Shown one piece after another: positions 44,340-56,000 of a DNA stretch of 64,000 nt (its first letter is position 1; the number at the start of each line of letters is the position of its first letter). Made by a program: the position numbers and the translations under genes. The DNA is from Salticus scenicus (Eukaryota; Arthropoda; Arachnida; Araneae; Salticidae), in assembly GCA_963930645.1 (NCBI GenBank), contig OZ005657.1, forward strand, positions 49,973,153 through 50,037,152. Direction: 5' to 3'. The notes under the pieces were generated by a model. It saw nothing but the letters and a program-made list of their open reading frames with translations. It was not told the origin of the DNA and ran no database searches.

Positions 44340-45954
44340 TGGCAACTCGATGTTTTTATTAAACATTTTTAAAGCAAAAAACAGAAAGGGAAAAAATTAA
44401 AAGAAAAGAAACAAAAATAAATAAATTGCCGTAACCCTTACTATTTAATTTTTCTAAAGAAAAGAAAAATAAATAAATTTTACAACTCTTGATGTTTTAT
44501 TATTTTAAAGCAACAAAACAAAATAAATTTTCAAACGTTTGATGATTTATTCTTCTAAACTAACAGGAAAAATAAGCTACATTCACGATATTCTTTTACT
44601 GGTAAAAAAAAAAAAAGAGAGAGAGAGAGAGAAAATCACAGTCCTGGGTGTTTTAATCTTCTAAATTAATAATAAGGGGGTCACAATTTTTAGGATTTTT
44701 TTTTTCCCTTGCAAAGTAACAAAAATATTTATTCTTACTTTTATTTATTTTATTTTATTTTTCGCAATTTCTTAATGTTTTATGCTTCTCTAAAGAAACA
44801 AGGGAAACAAAACAATGAAAATAAAAATAAAAATTATGTATTCTGTAGCCATCATAAAACTTTCTCCTATATGTTTCTATACAAATTCACGCAGTACAAA
44901 TAATTTATTAAAATTATAATAGATCAAAATTATTTGCAGTGATGATATAAAAGGATTTTCATCTTAGAGATTATACTCTATGTCGAACAAAACTTAATTT
45001 TGTGTCCTACAGCGTGCATGTATGTTAAATATGTATGTATAACAATGGATAAAAATTTACAGAATATACATATAATTTGAGTAGTATTACGCGAGTCAAA
45101 TATCAGTATAATTTTAAAAACATTTTGAACAAGTGCATTACCAAAAATATTATTTTTATAATATTTAAAAGATATATGTCTATAAAGATTTTTTTTCACT
45201 ATTTTTTTTTTTCCTATGTTTACTAACGTTATTTTTCCTTCAGGCAGCTCACTCCCTCTTACGATTTACCCGTATGTAGTCACCAAATCCCATGTAAGTC
45301 TATGGCGAAATTTGTTTATAAAATTACTCATTACTTAATTAGTATTTTTAAATTCCGTTTTCACATTCAGAAAATTCACAACCATTAAATTAGTACCCGT
45401 TTTAATTTTTTTTCTTTAAATTTTAATATTTCATTTTACAGCTAAAAAATGAGAAAAATGCATGTATTGAAAATTCGTATTTTAAAACTCAAAATTAAAA
45501 AAATATGTATTATTATTATTATTATTAATATTAATTTAACGGTTGTGTACTTTCAGAATGTGAAAACGGAATTTAAAAATAATGATTAAGGCATGTATAA
45601 TTCAATAAATAGTTTTACCCATTGGCTTTGGCTAATCTTGACGACCTGTGATGCACACCCCTTAACACCTTTCGTTTATTTACTCAATCTAAAATGTACC
45701 TACCAATCTACATGCACCTATGTTTTTACAATATTTTATTCTTTTAAAACAACAAATAAATAAATTTTCCCAACACTTGGTATTTTATTCTTCTAAATCA
45801 GTAGCAAGAGAGAAAAATAAAATTTCACAGCTTTTGATATTTTATTTTTATAAAGTGACAAAACAAGTAAGTTTTTGCAATTCTTAATCTTTTATTCTCC
45901 CAAAGAAACGGGACGAAAAAAAAAAAAAAAAAAATACTTCCTTTCTACAACTTT

Positions 45955-45988
<34 letters not shown>

Positions 45989-47345
45989 GCAAATAAAATA
46001 AATCCGTACACTTATTGACTTTTTTCATCTAAAATAAAAACAAATAAATTTTCCCAACACTTGGTGTTTTATTCATCTAAATCAGTAGCAAGGAGGAAAA
46101 ATAAATTTGCACAGCTTTTGATATTTTATTTTTATAAAGTGACAAAGCAAATAAGTTTTTGCAATTCTTAATCTTTTATTCTCCCAGTGAAAGAGAAGAA
46201 AAAAAAAAAAAATCTTCATTTGACAACTTTTGATATTTTATTCTTTTTTAACAGCAAATAAAATAAATCCGAACATTTGTTGTCTTTTTTCTTCTAAAAT
46301 AAAAACAAATAAATTTTCCCAACAGTTGGTGTTTTATTCTTCTAAATCAGTAGCAAGGGAGAAAAATAAAATTTCACAGCTTTTGATATTTTATTCTTAT
46401 AAAGTGACAAAACAAATAAGTTTTTGCAATTCTTAATCTTTTATCCTCCCAAAGAAAGAGGAGCAAAAAAAAAACCTTCATTTTTACAACTTTTGATATT
46501 TTATTCTTTTTTAACAGCAAATAAAATAAATCCGAACACTTGTTGTCTTTTTTCTTCTAAAATAAAAACAAATACATTTTCCCGACACTTGATGTTTTAT
46601 TCTTCTAAATCTGTAGCAAAGGGGAAAAATAAATTTTCACAGCTTTTGATATTTTATTCTTATAAAGTGACGAAACAAATAAGTTTTTGCAGTTCTTAGT
46701 CTTTTATTCTCTCAAAAAAAAAAAAAAAAAAAAAATCTTCATTTTTTACAACTTTTGATAATTTATTCTTTTTTAACAGTAAATGAAATAAATCTGAACA
46801 CTTCCTGTTTTTTTTTTCTTTTTCTTTTTTTTTTTTTTTTTTTTTTTTTTCCCTTCTATAAAAACAAAAAAATTTTCACAATTTTTGATATTTTATATTT
46901 CTAAAGTGATAAAGCGAATAAATAAATTTTCTCAAATCAAATTCTTTATTATTCTTTCAAAGTCACAGAAAAAAAGAAAATCCTACCTTTTTTTATTCCA
47001 ACTTTTAATATTTTATTTATTTATTTATTTATTAAACCTCGAAATAAATGAATAAATAAATAAGTTTTCCGAACACTTAATGTTTTATTCGTCTAAAGTA
47101 CTAATAAAAATACATTTTCACAACTTTTGATATTTTACTCTTCCAAAGTGCCTAAAAAAACAATTTTTTTCTTTTCCATTCTTAAAATTTTATTCTTCTA
47201 AAGTAAAAGGGGAAAATGTCCTACATTTTTAAAGTTTTCGAAATTTTATTCTTCTAAAGCGCAACACTAATAAACAAATACTAATAAAGAAATAATACAA
47301 CTACTAATAAACAATTAAATAAATTTTCACAACTCTTGATGTTTT
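44340..47345. repeat. ~60-bp tandem repeat with ~265-bp higher-order period
   Basis: The monomer consensus is like CACAACTTTTGATATTTTAT, then TCTTCTAAAGTRACAAA, then AAATAAATTTT. In 45700-46790 sets of about four or five monomers repeat as a block of about 265 bp (for example CAGCAAATAAAATAAATCCG near 45988, 46252 and 46516). The array is interrupted at about 44930-45720 by unrelated DNA including a foldback copy. Poly(A)/poly(T) expansions mark several monomers. Confidence 0.85.
45288..45640. mobile_element. Foldback element copy 6 (FB6)
   Basis: TCTATGGCGAAATTTGTTTAT, then CACATTCAGAAAATTCACAAC on the left; AACGGTTGTGTACTTTCAGAA on the right, ending CATTGGCTTTGGCT. It sits in the gap of the ~60-bp tandem array. 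Confidence 0.68.
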
Positions 47346-47368
47346 ATTCTTCTAAAGTATCCCCTTTC

Positions 47369-47490
47369 CTCACAAGCGTAAATACCGGATAGGATCCCTT
47401 AGAAAGGCTCCCACGCAGGGCATTCCTCCTTAGGCCCAGGTCCCTAATGCAGACAACAGGCCTTAATCCGAACACCAACAACCCCCCCAC
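47369..47490 (+). mobile_element. 5'-truncated SINE
   Basis: From CCTCACAAGCGTAAATACCGG through TTAGAAAGGCTCC to CCTTAATCCGAACACCAACA. The head and half the body are missing. Confidence 0.82.
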
Positions 47491-47946
47491 CCTCAAAAAA
47501 AAAAAGGGGGGGTATAAGAGTTTTAAAAACATGCGTAGTTTGTAGCACTACACTAAAGAAACTTTTTTGAACTATCTCATTGTAATGGCACTAATAAAAC
47601 ATAGACATAATTTGCAAATGTCCCGTAACATGCTTATTTAATCAAGATTATTACATATATTTAACTGATTTTAACTATTTATCACGCATTTTAGAAGATT
47701 TTTTTAAAATTAATTTAAATGTTTGTGTTTTATTAAAATATTAATTATACAATATGATTGTAAATCTAATTCATTTTTATATATTTTGTGCAGTTGTATA
47801 TAATAAACAAAATATCTGCCATTTTATTTAAAAAATAATAATACTTTTAACTGAAGTCTGTCATTAATGTTGAGTTGTATGTCCCAAAAACTATAATATG
47901 TCCCGGACTGCATTAATTTGTTCTTTTACCAGTGGTTTTATTCTAT
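47491..47946. other. AT-rich stretch upstream of the spry region
   Basis: Nothing recognisable apart from short A/G runs at 47497-47512. Confidence 0.45.
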
Positions 47947-47947
47947 G

Positions 47948-48765
47948 CCACTAGATGTCGTAATCAGAACACTTAGCGCGCCATCGGAAATGTGACTGCA
48001 AAAATGAAGTTACTTCGTTCTCATTGATAAAAAACATCATCGTGTAGCATTCCCATTTTTAACTGTTCGAAACGTCCCTCCTTTTATTTTGAGAGCGCAA
48101 GAAATCATGTGTTTTGTGTAGCTCTTCCGATCAGGGCGAGCCCACAAAGCCCGGATGGACTCGCGTTATTAAATTGGAATAAAAAAAAGAAAGAAAAAGG
48201 CGCGGTGTTTTTTTTTTCTTCTCTCTCTCTACGTTTCCTATTAATGAGGCTGGCGGAGAGTTTCATTCAGTGGCCATGTCATCCATTCATAAAAACGTCA
48301 GAAGGAAAGACGGCTTCCCGTTGGTCGGTTTTGCGCTCATCTCGTAACCACTAGGGAGCGCTGCTGTTTCGATCAACTGCATTCGAGAGCGCGCTCTGCC
48401 CACGATTGGAGAGTAGTACGTTGCTGTCAAGAGAGAATTCAGTGCTTCTTGTGCTCTCCAGGAGATATCCTTGCTACGTCGTATGGATTCGATCTCGATG
48501 TGAGACAAACTATATACACTTTTACACGTACTTTCGCTGTAAACTTATAAATTGTTTGCAAAATTTTTCTTAAATAAGTCTGGTATAATCAAATAATATC
48601 TGATGGGGTCGTCCACCTGAGGAGTTGATTGCCGGGCCTAAATAGGAGCAGACCGGATGGCTGCTGCGTTGGAGCGGGACCGCGACTTTACCTCGATCAC
48701 CATGCAAGCGAGCGGACTCGGTTGTTTCGTGTGAACGTGCAAAAGAAGTTAAAAACGTTGGCTTC
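47948..48765 (+). promoter_or_regulatory. Probable promoter and 5' UTR of spry
   Basis: GC content rises sharply here compared with flanks. CTCF-like cores lie at 47948-47961 (CCACTAGATGTCGT) and 48348-48364 (CCACTAGGGAGCGCTGC). Initiator-like TTCAGTG words occur at 48268 and 48431, but no start site can be fixed. Three upstream ORFs precede the gene: 48483-48503 (6 codons), 48603-48620 (5 codons) and 48657-48734 (25 codons). If present in the mature mRNA they would dampen or regulate translation. Upstream non-coding exons may exist; no convincing splice pair was identified. Confidence 0.6.
48348..48364 (+). promoter_or_regulatory. CTCF-like site next to spry
   Basis: CCACTAGGGAGCGCTGC differs by one base from a canonical CCACTAGGGGGCGCTGC-type core. 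It lies about 400 bp before the spry start codon. Confidence 0.5.
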
Positions 48766-49497
48766 ATGGAACAAGATGGCGGAGGGACTGATGGTATTGC
48801 CGGGCCACCGCGCGATTTTATAACTTTGTCGCAGCCTAGGCCAGGGGATACTCGTCGTCAGAATGAATATATTGAAACGCCCCTCCGGCCCCAGTTACCA
48901 GCACCGAAGGGGTTTGCAAAGACTCGATTAAAAGAAGATGGTAGAAATAGTGATTTGTGCCATCAACCTATTACGGCCCAACCAAAAGCAAAATCAGGGG
49001 CCAAAAGTGCTATAGCCACGACGGACCCAGCTGTGCCGGCCGCCGATGGACACAACGATTCAATCATATGCCGGCAGTGCCGCCGCTGTAAATGCGAGGC
49101 ATGTCAGGGACCCCGTCAGCTCCCATCCAAATGGATATGCAATGACAAGTGCTTATGTTCAGGGGCAGCCACTGTGGACTACTGTTCCTGTATGTGTTGT
49201 GTACGAGGTTTATTTTACCACTGGGCCAAGGACTATGAAATGGACACGGACGTTTCCTGTGCTGATCAGCCTTGCTCCTGTTCGCCTCACAAACGTATAT
49301 TACGTTGGTGCTGCCTAAGTCTTCTAGCAATACCTTTACCTTGTTTATGTTGCTATTGGCCCCTTCGTGGTTGCTTAAGTATCTGTGAAAGATGCTATTC
49401 CAAATGCACGGGACATGGGTGTCGCTGTGCCCCTCCTAGGACACAGGAGCAGGCTGCCCCAGAGAAGCGGCTACTGGATTCTAATTCAGACTGTTGA
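48766..49497 (+). CDS. spry: Sprouty homologue (receptor tyrosine kinase/ERK pathway inhibitor)
   Basis: Sprouty proteins are membrane-associated feedback inhibitors of FGF/EGF receptor-Ras-ERK signalling. The 243-residue product has NEYIETP at 33-39, matching the conserved NxYxxxP tyrosine motif that, when phosphorylated, docks Cbl and other SH2-like domains. A low-complexity linker (about 50-100) follows, then the cysteine-rich Sprouty domain (about 102-221) with CRQCRRCKCEAC, KWICNDKCLCS, DYCSCMCCVRGLFYHW and HGCRC. The segment CLSLLAIPLPCLCCYWPLRGC (183-203) is the typical hydrophobic, palmitoylation-prone stretch. No EVH1 domain is present, so this is Sprouty and not Spred. The protein is shorter than vertebrate (about 300) and much shorter than fly (about 590) Sprouty, mainly in the linkers. 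The start is the first in-frame ATG after a stop at 48643-48645; the coding region is one uninterrupted exon. Codon use is far more GC-rich than its surroundings. Confidence 0.96.
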   Translation: MEQDGGGTDGIAGPPRDFITLSQPRPGDTRRQNEYIETPLRPQLPAPKGFAKTRLKEDGRNSDLCHQPITAQPKAKSGAKSAIATTDPAVPAADGHNDSIICRQCRRCKCEACQGPRQLPSKWICNDKCLCSGAATVDYCSCMCCVRGLFYHWAKDYEMDTDVSCADQPCSCSPHKRILRWCCLSLLAIPLPCLCCYWPLRGCLSICERCYSKCTGHGCRCAPPRTQEQAAPEKRLLDSNSDC

Positions 49498-50760
49498 TCC
49501 AACAGTAATTCATCAGCTTGGTACCAAAGAGAGTAAGCCTCGCAAACAACCGGTTTTGTTTTGTGCTTATATGTTTTCATGCGCCCATCTGTGTGTTTTT
49601 TTCCTTCAAGTGCTTTTAAACAGTGCTTGGGAGTGCATCGTCGTCAACTTCCAGGATATGTGAGGAATGAGAAAAAGTCAGTAAGACATATTATTTTGCA
49701 AATCTCTTCTCATAGCTTCTAGAACAATTCATAGTTGTTTTTGTACCAGTAAAACAGAGCTTCCCTTAAGTAACTTATTAGCAATGTGAATTCAAAACCT
49801 TGCATCAAATACTTATCTCTTCCTAACCTGAGAACTATAGGCAGCTCGAGTCACCTGTATAGTCATCTTTCTAGTTTTTTTTTTTTTTTCCCCAGCACAT
49901 TTGTAGAGTCATTTTGTCAAAAATTGTATACGGGTTATGTGCTTAATATTTTCTTTTTTTTTTCCTTTCTCTCTCTCTTTTTTTTTTTACTTGAGGATAA
50001 CATCTAAAAAATTTTAGATTGCCAACATAACATGCATTTAAATTTAATAGTGTACATGATTGAAAAAAAAAAAAAATCTTTAATGCTGTATTTTGAATAT
50101 ATATAAGCAATCAGATGATGTTCATTTTCAACCAATTTTTAACATGCACCTGATATAAGGCCTTAAAAAAAAAAAAAAAAATAGGATATCTAATATGTAT
50201 GCCCCCAGAAAACATAATTAACCTAGAGAAAATTTTACTCTAATAATCAAACATAACTGCGTATTTTTGTACGTCTAATACAAATAATCTTTATTTTAAC
50301 CTATATTGTTTACATACTCTTTCAAATATTCCTGATATAAATACTTTTTTTTCAGTTTTGTGCGTATAAATTTATTATTATTATTATTTATTTATTCATT
50401 TATTTATTTATTTATTTTTTTGATAAACTGAAATATATAGCTTTAAATCTCAAATACATACTTTGTGTACATTGTAGTAAAATTATTGTTATTATATAAT
50501 GAGAATATCCCGCAGTTGCCAAATTAGCATATTTTAAGTAATAAGTCAGATATTTCAGTTCAAATTTAAATTTAATCTACATTCCATCTACATTTATAGC
50601 TTTGAGACATAAATTTAATCCTCATCAAATTTTGATCTCTTCAAACACTTTTCTGCCTGTGCAGATGTTTTGTTTTGATGTTGAAATTTTTTTATAGTAC
50701 CAATTATTATTATTATTTTGTTCTACTGGTAAATAAAGTACGAATATTTTAAAAAGAGAT
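49498..50760 (+). other. Probable 3' UTR of spry
   Basis: No gene or repeat is seen. The first AATAAA after the stop codon is at 50732-50737, followed by a T-rich stretch, a plausible poly(A) signal. Further AATAAA words at 51678-51683 and 52748-52753 allow longer UTRs. Poly(T)/poly(A) runs occur at 49875-49889, 50064-50076 and 50165-50180. Confidence 0.5.
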
Positions 50761-50944
50761 CAATCTAATTTATGCATTTTTTTTTTTTTTTTTTTTTTTA
50801 ATTATTCATATTAAATATATGTCATGTTTTTTAAAGCCGGTAGAGTCAATTTAAGATGAGTAATAATCATTGTTAGGTTATAAATTAGTAATGACAACGT
50901 GTATGTGTAAATAAGAGTACAAGTGAATGCTAAAAATCTTTGCA

Positions 50945-50981
<37 letters not shown>

Positions 50982-52046
50982 ACGGTATCAGGTTATTTTC
51001 ACAATTTTATTTATTTATTATTTTAACTTGCAGTCTCAGCTACACTGTTATAGTTTTCTCCTAATTATCTCTATCGAAAGTGTATGTGTGACAGCTTTTT
51101 CGAAATTTTTACTTGAAGACCTGTTTATCGATCAATATTTTACTCTTTTCGCCATGCATGAAAATTTGATTAAACTAAAAAGTATTCATTTACGAAAAAA
51201 CTCTTATAAATTCATTATTATTAAATAATTATTATTATTACAAAATTTACCATGATATTCAAGTAGTATGGTATTCAAAATTAAATTTCAGTCTCTCTCT
51301 CTTTCTTTTTAATTACATAATTATTAATAATTCTTCTTTTTCGCTTTAGTATCATTTCATAATGATAATTATTTATTGTTCTGAAATGATACTATTAGAT
51401 AGATTTCAACTTTTTAAATGTAATTCATATTACCTCAAAAATGACATTATAAAACCTGTGTATTTTTTACATTTTATTATTATTATTATGAAGCAATTTT
51501 AGTTTAAATGTTTTTATGATTAATACTTCTGCAATTAACTTTTAATCTACTTTCAATTTTGTCCCTATTTTTACCAGAAATTATTTTATTAGTGATAGAA
51601 ATCAGTTATACATAACTAAATGCTCTAAAATTAATTTTATTGATTGAATTATTTCGATTTCATATCATTTGTACATAAATAAATATTTCTATGTTAATGG
51701 CATTTAATACAAACTCCCATATAAACAGCTGAAAAGTAAAATTATTGCATGCATTACATAACATAATTATTATAAAATTTTAATTTGTAGGTTTCTCTCT
51801 CTTCCACATATATCCCCCCCCCCCCTCCAAAAAAAAAAAAAAAACCCACTTAGTTTCATAAATTTAATGTTATTGTTTAAAATTTATACATGGTTGTTTG
51901 CCAATTAATGAAGATATGAGCAAATGCTTTAAATTGAGTTGTTTTAGACTTTAATATCATATTTAGACATAAAAATATTAGACATATCGAATTTTATTTT
52001 CAGTGAAAATATTACAATGGATTTTGGAAAAAAAAAAAAAAAAAAA
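50761..52046. other. AT-rich stretch downstream of spry, possible extended 3' UTR
   Basis: Free of recognisable transposable elements. It holds poly(T) at 50779-50800 and 50950-50977 and an inverted repeat at 51347-51394 (listed separately). Confidence 0.45.
51347..51394. repeat. 13-bp inverted repeat, 22-nt loop
   Basis: TAGTATCATTTCA (51347-51359) and TGAAATGATACTA (51382-51394) are exact reverse complements. If transcribed in a long spry 3' UTR they would form a stem-loop. Confidence 0.75.
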
Positions 52047-52549
52047 TAATTGTTTAAGTTATTCCAAAAAAAAGAAAGTAATACTTTTTTAGCCAAATGT
52101 TTATCTAAAATAAATACATGTTATTTGAAGATATCTAGCGTAATTTTAATAATTACTTTGTTTTTATTGAATGGTAAATAAAAAGGCTTAATCGTGTTTC
52201 CATGCACAACCTGTACAGTATAACTTGCATACATATTTTTACCATCCATCAAATATTCCATGATTACTTATTTGATATTCTTAAACAGGATAAAGCAAAA
52301 TAATTGTTTAAGAAATTCCAAAAAAGAAAGTAATACTTTTTTATCCAAATGTTTATCTATAATAAATAGATGCTATTTGAAGATATCTAGTGTAATTTCC
52401 ATAATTACTTAGCTTTTATTGAATGGTAAATAAAAAGGGGCTTAATCGTGTTTCCATGCACAACCTGTACAGTATAACTTGTATAAATATTTTTACCATC
52501 CATCAAATATTCCATGATTACTTATTTGATATTCTTAAACAGGATAAAC
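52047..52549. repeat. 254-bp tandem duplication
   Basis: Copy 1 (52047-52300) and copy 2 (52301-52549) share long stretches such as GCTTAATCGTGTTTCCATGC and CCATCAAATATTCCATGATT. The few differences imply a recent duplication. Confidence 0.92.
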
Positions 52550-52774
52550 AGAGCAACCCAATTAACAAATTGTAATTATTATTGTCTATAATTTTAAAAT
52601 AAACAACCCTCTGACAGTTATACTAATGACTTGGGCATTTTGGTTGAAAAACAGGCTAAGCACATGAAATTAAATTTATAAACAATGGCAGTACTTATTA
52701 AACCCATGTTATAGGTACATTGTTAAGTTTTCCATAATACTGATTTTAATAAAGCACAGTTATTATTATTATTT

Positions 52775-53025
52775 TGATTCCATATATTTTTAAGGGTGTG
52801 GTTATTGATCATAAAATTGAGCTATACTGCATTTGGCCGCAGTTATTTTTAAATAGGCAATTTGCTGAATTTTAACCATTAGCAGTAATTTTAACCGTTA
52901 ATTTTCTTTTAACATTGCTGATTCCATATATTTTTAAAGATGATCCTAAAATTGAACAGCTTCATTTGCCTGCAATTATTTTTAAATAGGCAGTTTCCAG
53001 AATCTTAACCATTAACAGTATTATT
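52775..53025. repeat. ~144-bp tandem duplication, older
   Basis: GATTCCATATATTTTTAA, then TAAAATTGA, then TTATTTTTAAATAGGCA, then TTAACCATTA occur twice about 144 bp apart (52775 and 52919). More diverged than the 254-bp duplication nearby. Confidence 0.8.
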
Positions 53026-56000
53026 TAATTAGTTTGGTAGCAGAATGCCATTTTGTGCATTTGTTATATATATGATTTAGATGCCCAATAAGAGTTTCAT
53101 CTGTCAGTTTGATTTTTGCTTCCAGTTTTATTTTAAATCATATCTGATCTTTTATTACACTCATTGTGCTTTTTTGTTTCCCGTTCAAGTCTAGTTTTAT
53201 CAATGTAGCTCTTAATATTATTAGAATTTAAGAAATAACCAAAAAAAAACCTGTGGACATTAAAATTATCAATAGCTACTTACATGAACAGTTACCTAAA
53301 TTTAAAGTGTTATTTAAGTTATTATAAACGGTATTTTAATTGAAGTGTTGATAAACAGTTAAAACTTTTTCTGTTCCCGTTTGCTATGATTCAATTTCAT
53401 CAAATTTTGTTAACGGGTGCCAAAAAATATTGGATAATTTTACAGTAGGTAATTTTAAAGTTATCATCGTATGTTTGAAATAAGAACATAATGTTAATTC
53501 AAAATAATTTGTCATAGTGTATTATTCTCAATGTTGTTAGTGAGAAAATTGTTAAACACGTTATGCTTGTCAGATTTTATTAAGAGTATATATTTTAATA
53601 AATTTTATTTACTTTTAAAAAGTTGCAGTTCAATTACTCTTTCAATTTTCATTTCTGCAAATAAGTAATTTTTTTTTTTAAATATAAATTACCAAAATAG
53701 ATTAAAATAAATATGTATAATATATAATTGTTTGAACAGAATTAGATAATATAAAATATTGCATTTTGTCTACAACCTTTATTAAAAGAAATTTACTGAA
53801 TATAACTTTTTAGTCATAGTCATCTGTTTGATGTAACAATATTTATATAGTTATAAAATTATGCTGTATGGATTCAAGTAAAATTCTTTTTAGCATAAAT
53901 TCATGACCAATTATTATTGTTGACAATAATAAATGACTTATTATTGTTAATATTTTGAAATATACGCAGGCCAGGGCCTGAATGAGAAGTACATTTATAA
54001 ATTTGTTTTAGAATACTGCAGTCATTTGTTGTGCAGGGAAAAATTCAAAATTCATGTCCATTAACCTGTAGGAAATATTTTATCCTTAAAAAAAAAGTAA
54101 AAAGATAAATATATTGTCATTTGCTAAAGACATTTATGTGTTAAAAAAATATTTGTTACATTAACGATAATTTATTATATTTTTTTAAATATTTAACATT
54201 TCTTCTATTGATTTTTTTTTTTACTTTTTGCTTATTAATTATAGAAAAAATCATATTTGAAAATATATCTTGGGAAAAAAGAAATATTAGTAACACAGAT
54301 TGATTTCAAAATTTCTCACTTGAAAATTTTGTTAGAATGAATTTAAAAACTTATTTAATTGGAATGGAATATAAATTCATTAAAAAAAAAAAAAAAACAT
54401 TTATAGATTCCTGAGATTTCTCGCATAAAGTATAGGTTTTCTCATATTTTTTGATTTTTCGCAATAATCATTTTCATAAATATATTGACTTCATGGAAAT
54501 TTTTAGTAGTTCTTTTATTATTATTATTATAACGAGGCCCTGAATATGAGTTAAATATTTATAAAAATGAATAATTAATATACTTTCATCTTTCATCTTA
54601 TAAACTACTATATTGTAATTGGTCAATTTTTCCATAAAGATACTGATAACACAAAACAATATAAACAACAAGTATATAAATATTGTTTCACAAACTGAAA
54701 AAAAAAGGTTTTTCTTTTTTTTTTTAATAATTTATTTAGTTAATTACAGAAATATTAATTTAAAAGTTCATAAGTAATAAGGCTGACATCTAAAAAACTT
54801 AAATCTTTTGCTGTAACATTTTAAAAGATTCAATATGAAAAATACTCTATTTTGTTTTGGTTATGCCTAACCGTTCAAATATTTTTGTAAAAGAATATAA
54901 GCGTAAAATTACGCAACCGTTTAACCGGCGATTATTACATTAACGATATTTATTTTAAATCTTCTTGTTTAAGTTGATACTTTTATTTTTGGATTCTAAT
55001 TTATTTTGGACCATTGCCAGTTTCGAGAATTCAATTGTTTAAACATAATGCTTGACAAAGTGCATCTATCTTCACTTCCTTAAATATATTAGCACTTGCA
55101 TGCATGAATTTTATTCATGATTGTTATTGTCTTTACGTTGTGGGATCCGTTACATTGTGGGATTATTTTATTTTATTTTTTTAATATACTATAAATGGGA
55201 TTTGTAAAAGCTTTTTAAAATACTGAAGTAATGGTAAAAGCAGGCAAGGAACTGCAAACTAGGCTAACTGAGTTCTTTGACCGAAATGAGAAATTGCGGA
55301 GGTGCAGGAATGCGTAGAGTTTAGGTTGTTTTCGGCATACATATCTGCTACAGTTGCCTTTAAATAAAACACTAGCTAATAAACATCTCCGAAATATCAG
55401 GTAACAACGAAATATTTTAGTAGCAAAATTTAATAATAATATAGAATGCTTAATAAAAATAATAATATAAGCCTTACGAAATTTCGTACTATTTCTTGTT
55501 ATGTAGCGCAGTCAACTCTTGTAAACAGCAGTGCAATTCGGAAGAAGTGGGAGGGGGGAGGGCATTCCCTGTGCATATTTTTAGTTTTCTGTACATCAAT
55601 ATTTTTGTTTTTAATATTAATAACCGCACATTTTCCATTATTTGGGAATTGCAGAAGTGGAACTAGAATTCTAAAAGTAAACAGCGTACTTCTATTACGT
55701 TCGCGCTTTTATTTGCTTAACTGTAAATACAAAAAATAAATAAATAAAAATTAAATTATAAAATTAATAACAACAAAATGACTGCCGTCAAAATTTTAAA
55801 GACGTATTTTAAATCGTATGGAACAATTTTTTAAATATGCAAAATATTCCATACTTTGTCAGAAATGTTATTTGTTTATTTGCAACTTTTTCTGGGTTAT
55901 AAAATTGTATATGTGAATTGCGAATCAAAATTTTGTAGTTGTTCATAAACGACCCAGTTAACGTACTGTGTTCTATATAATAGAAAAATTGACGTTTATT

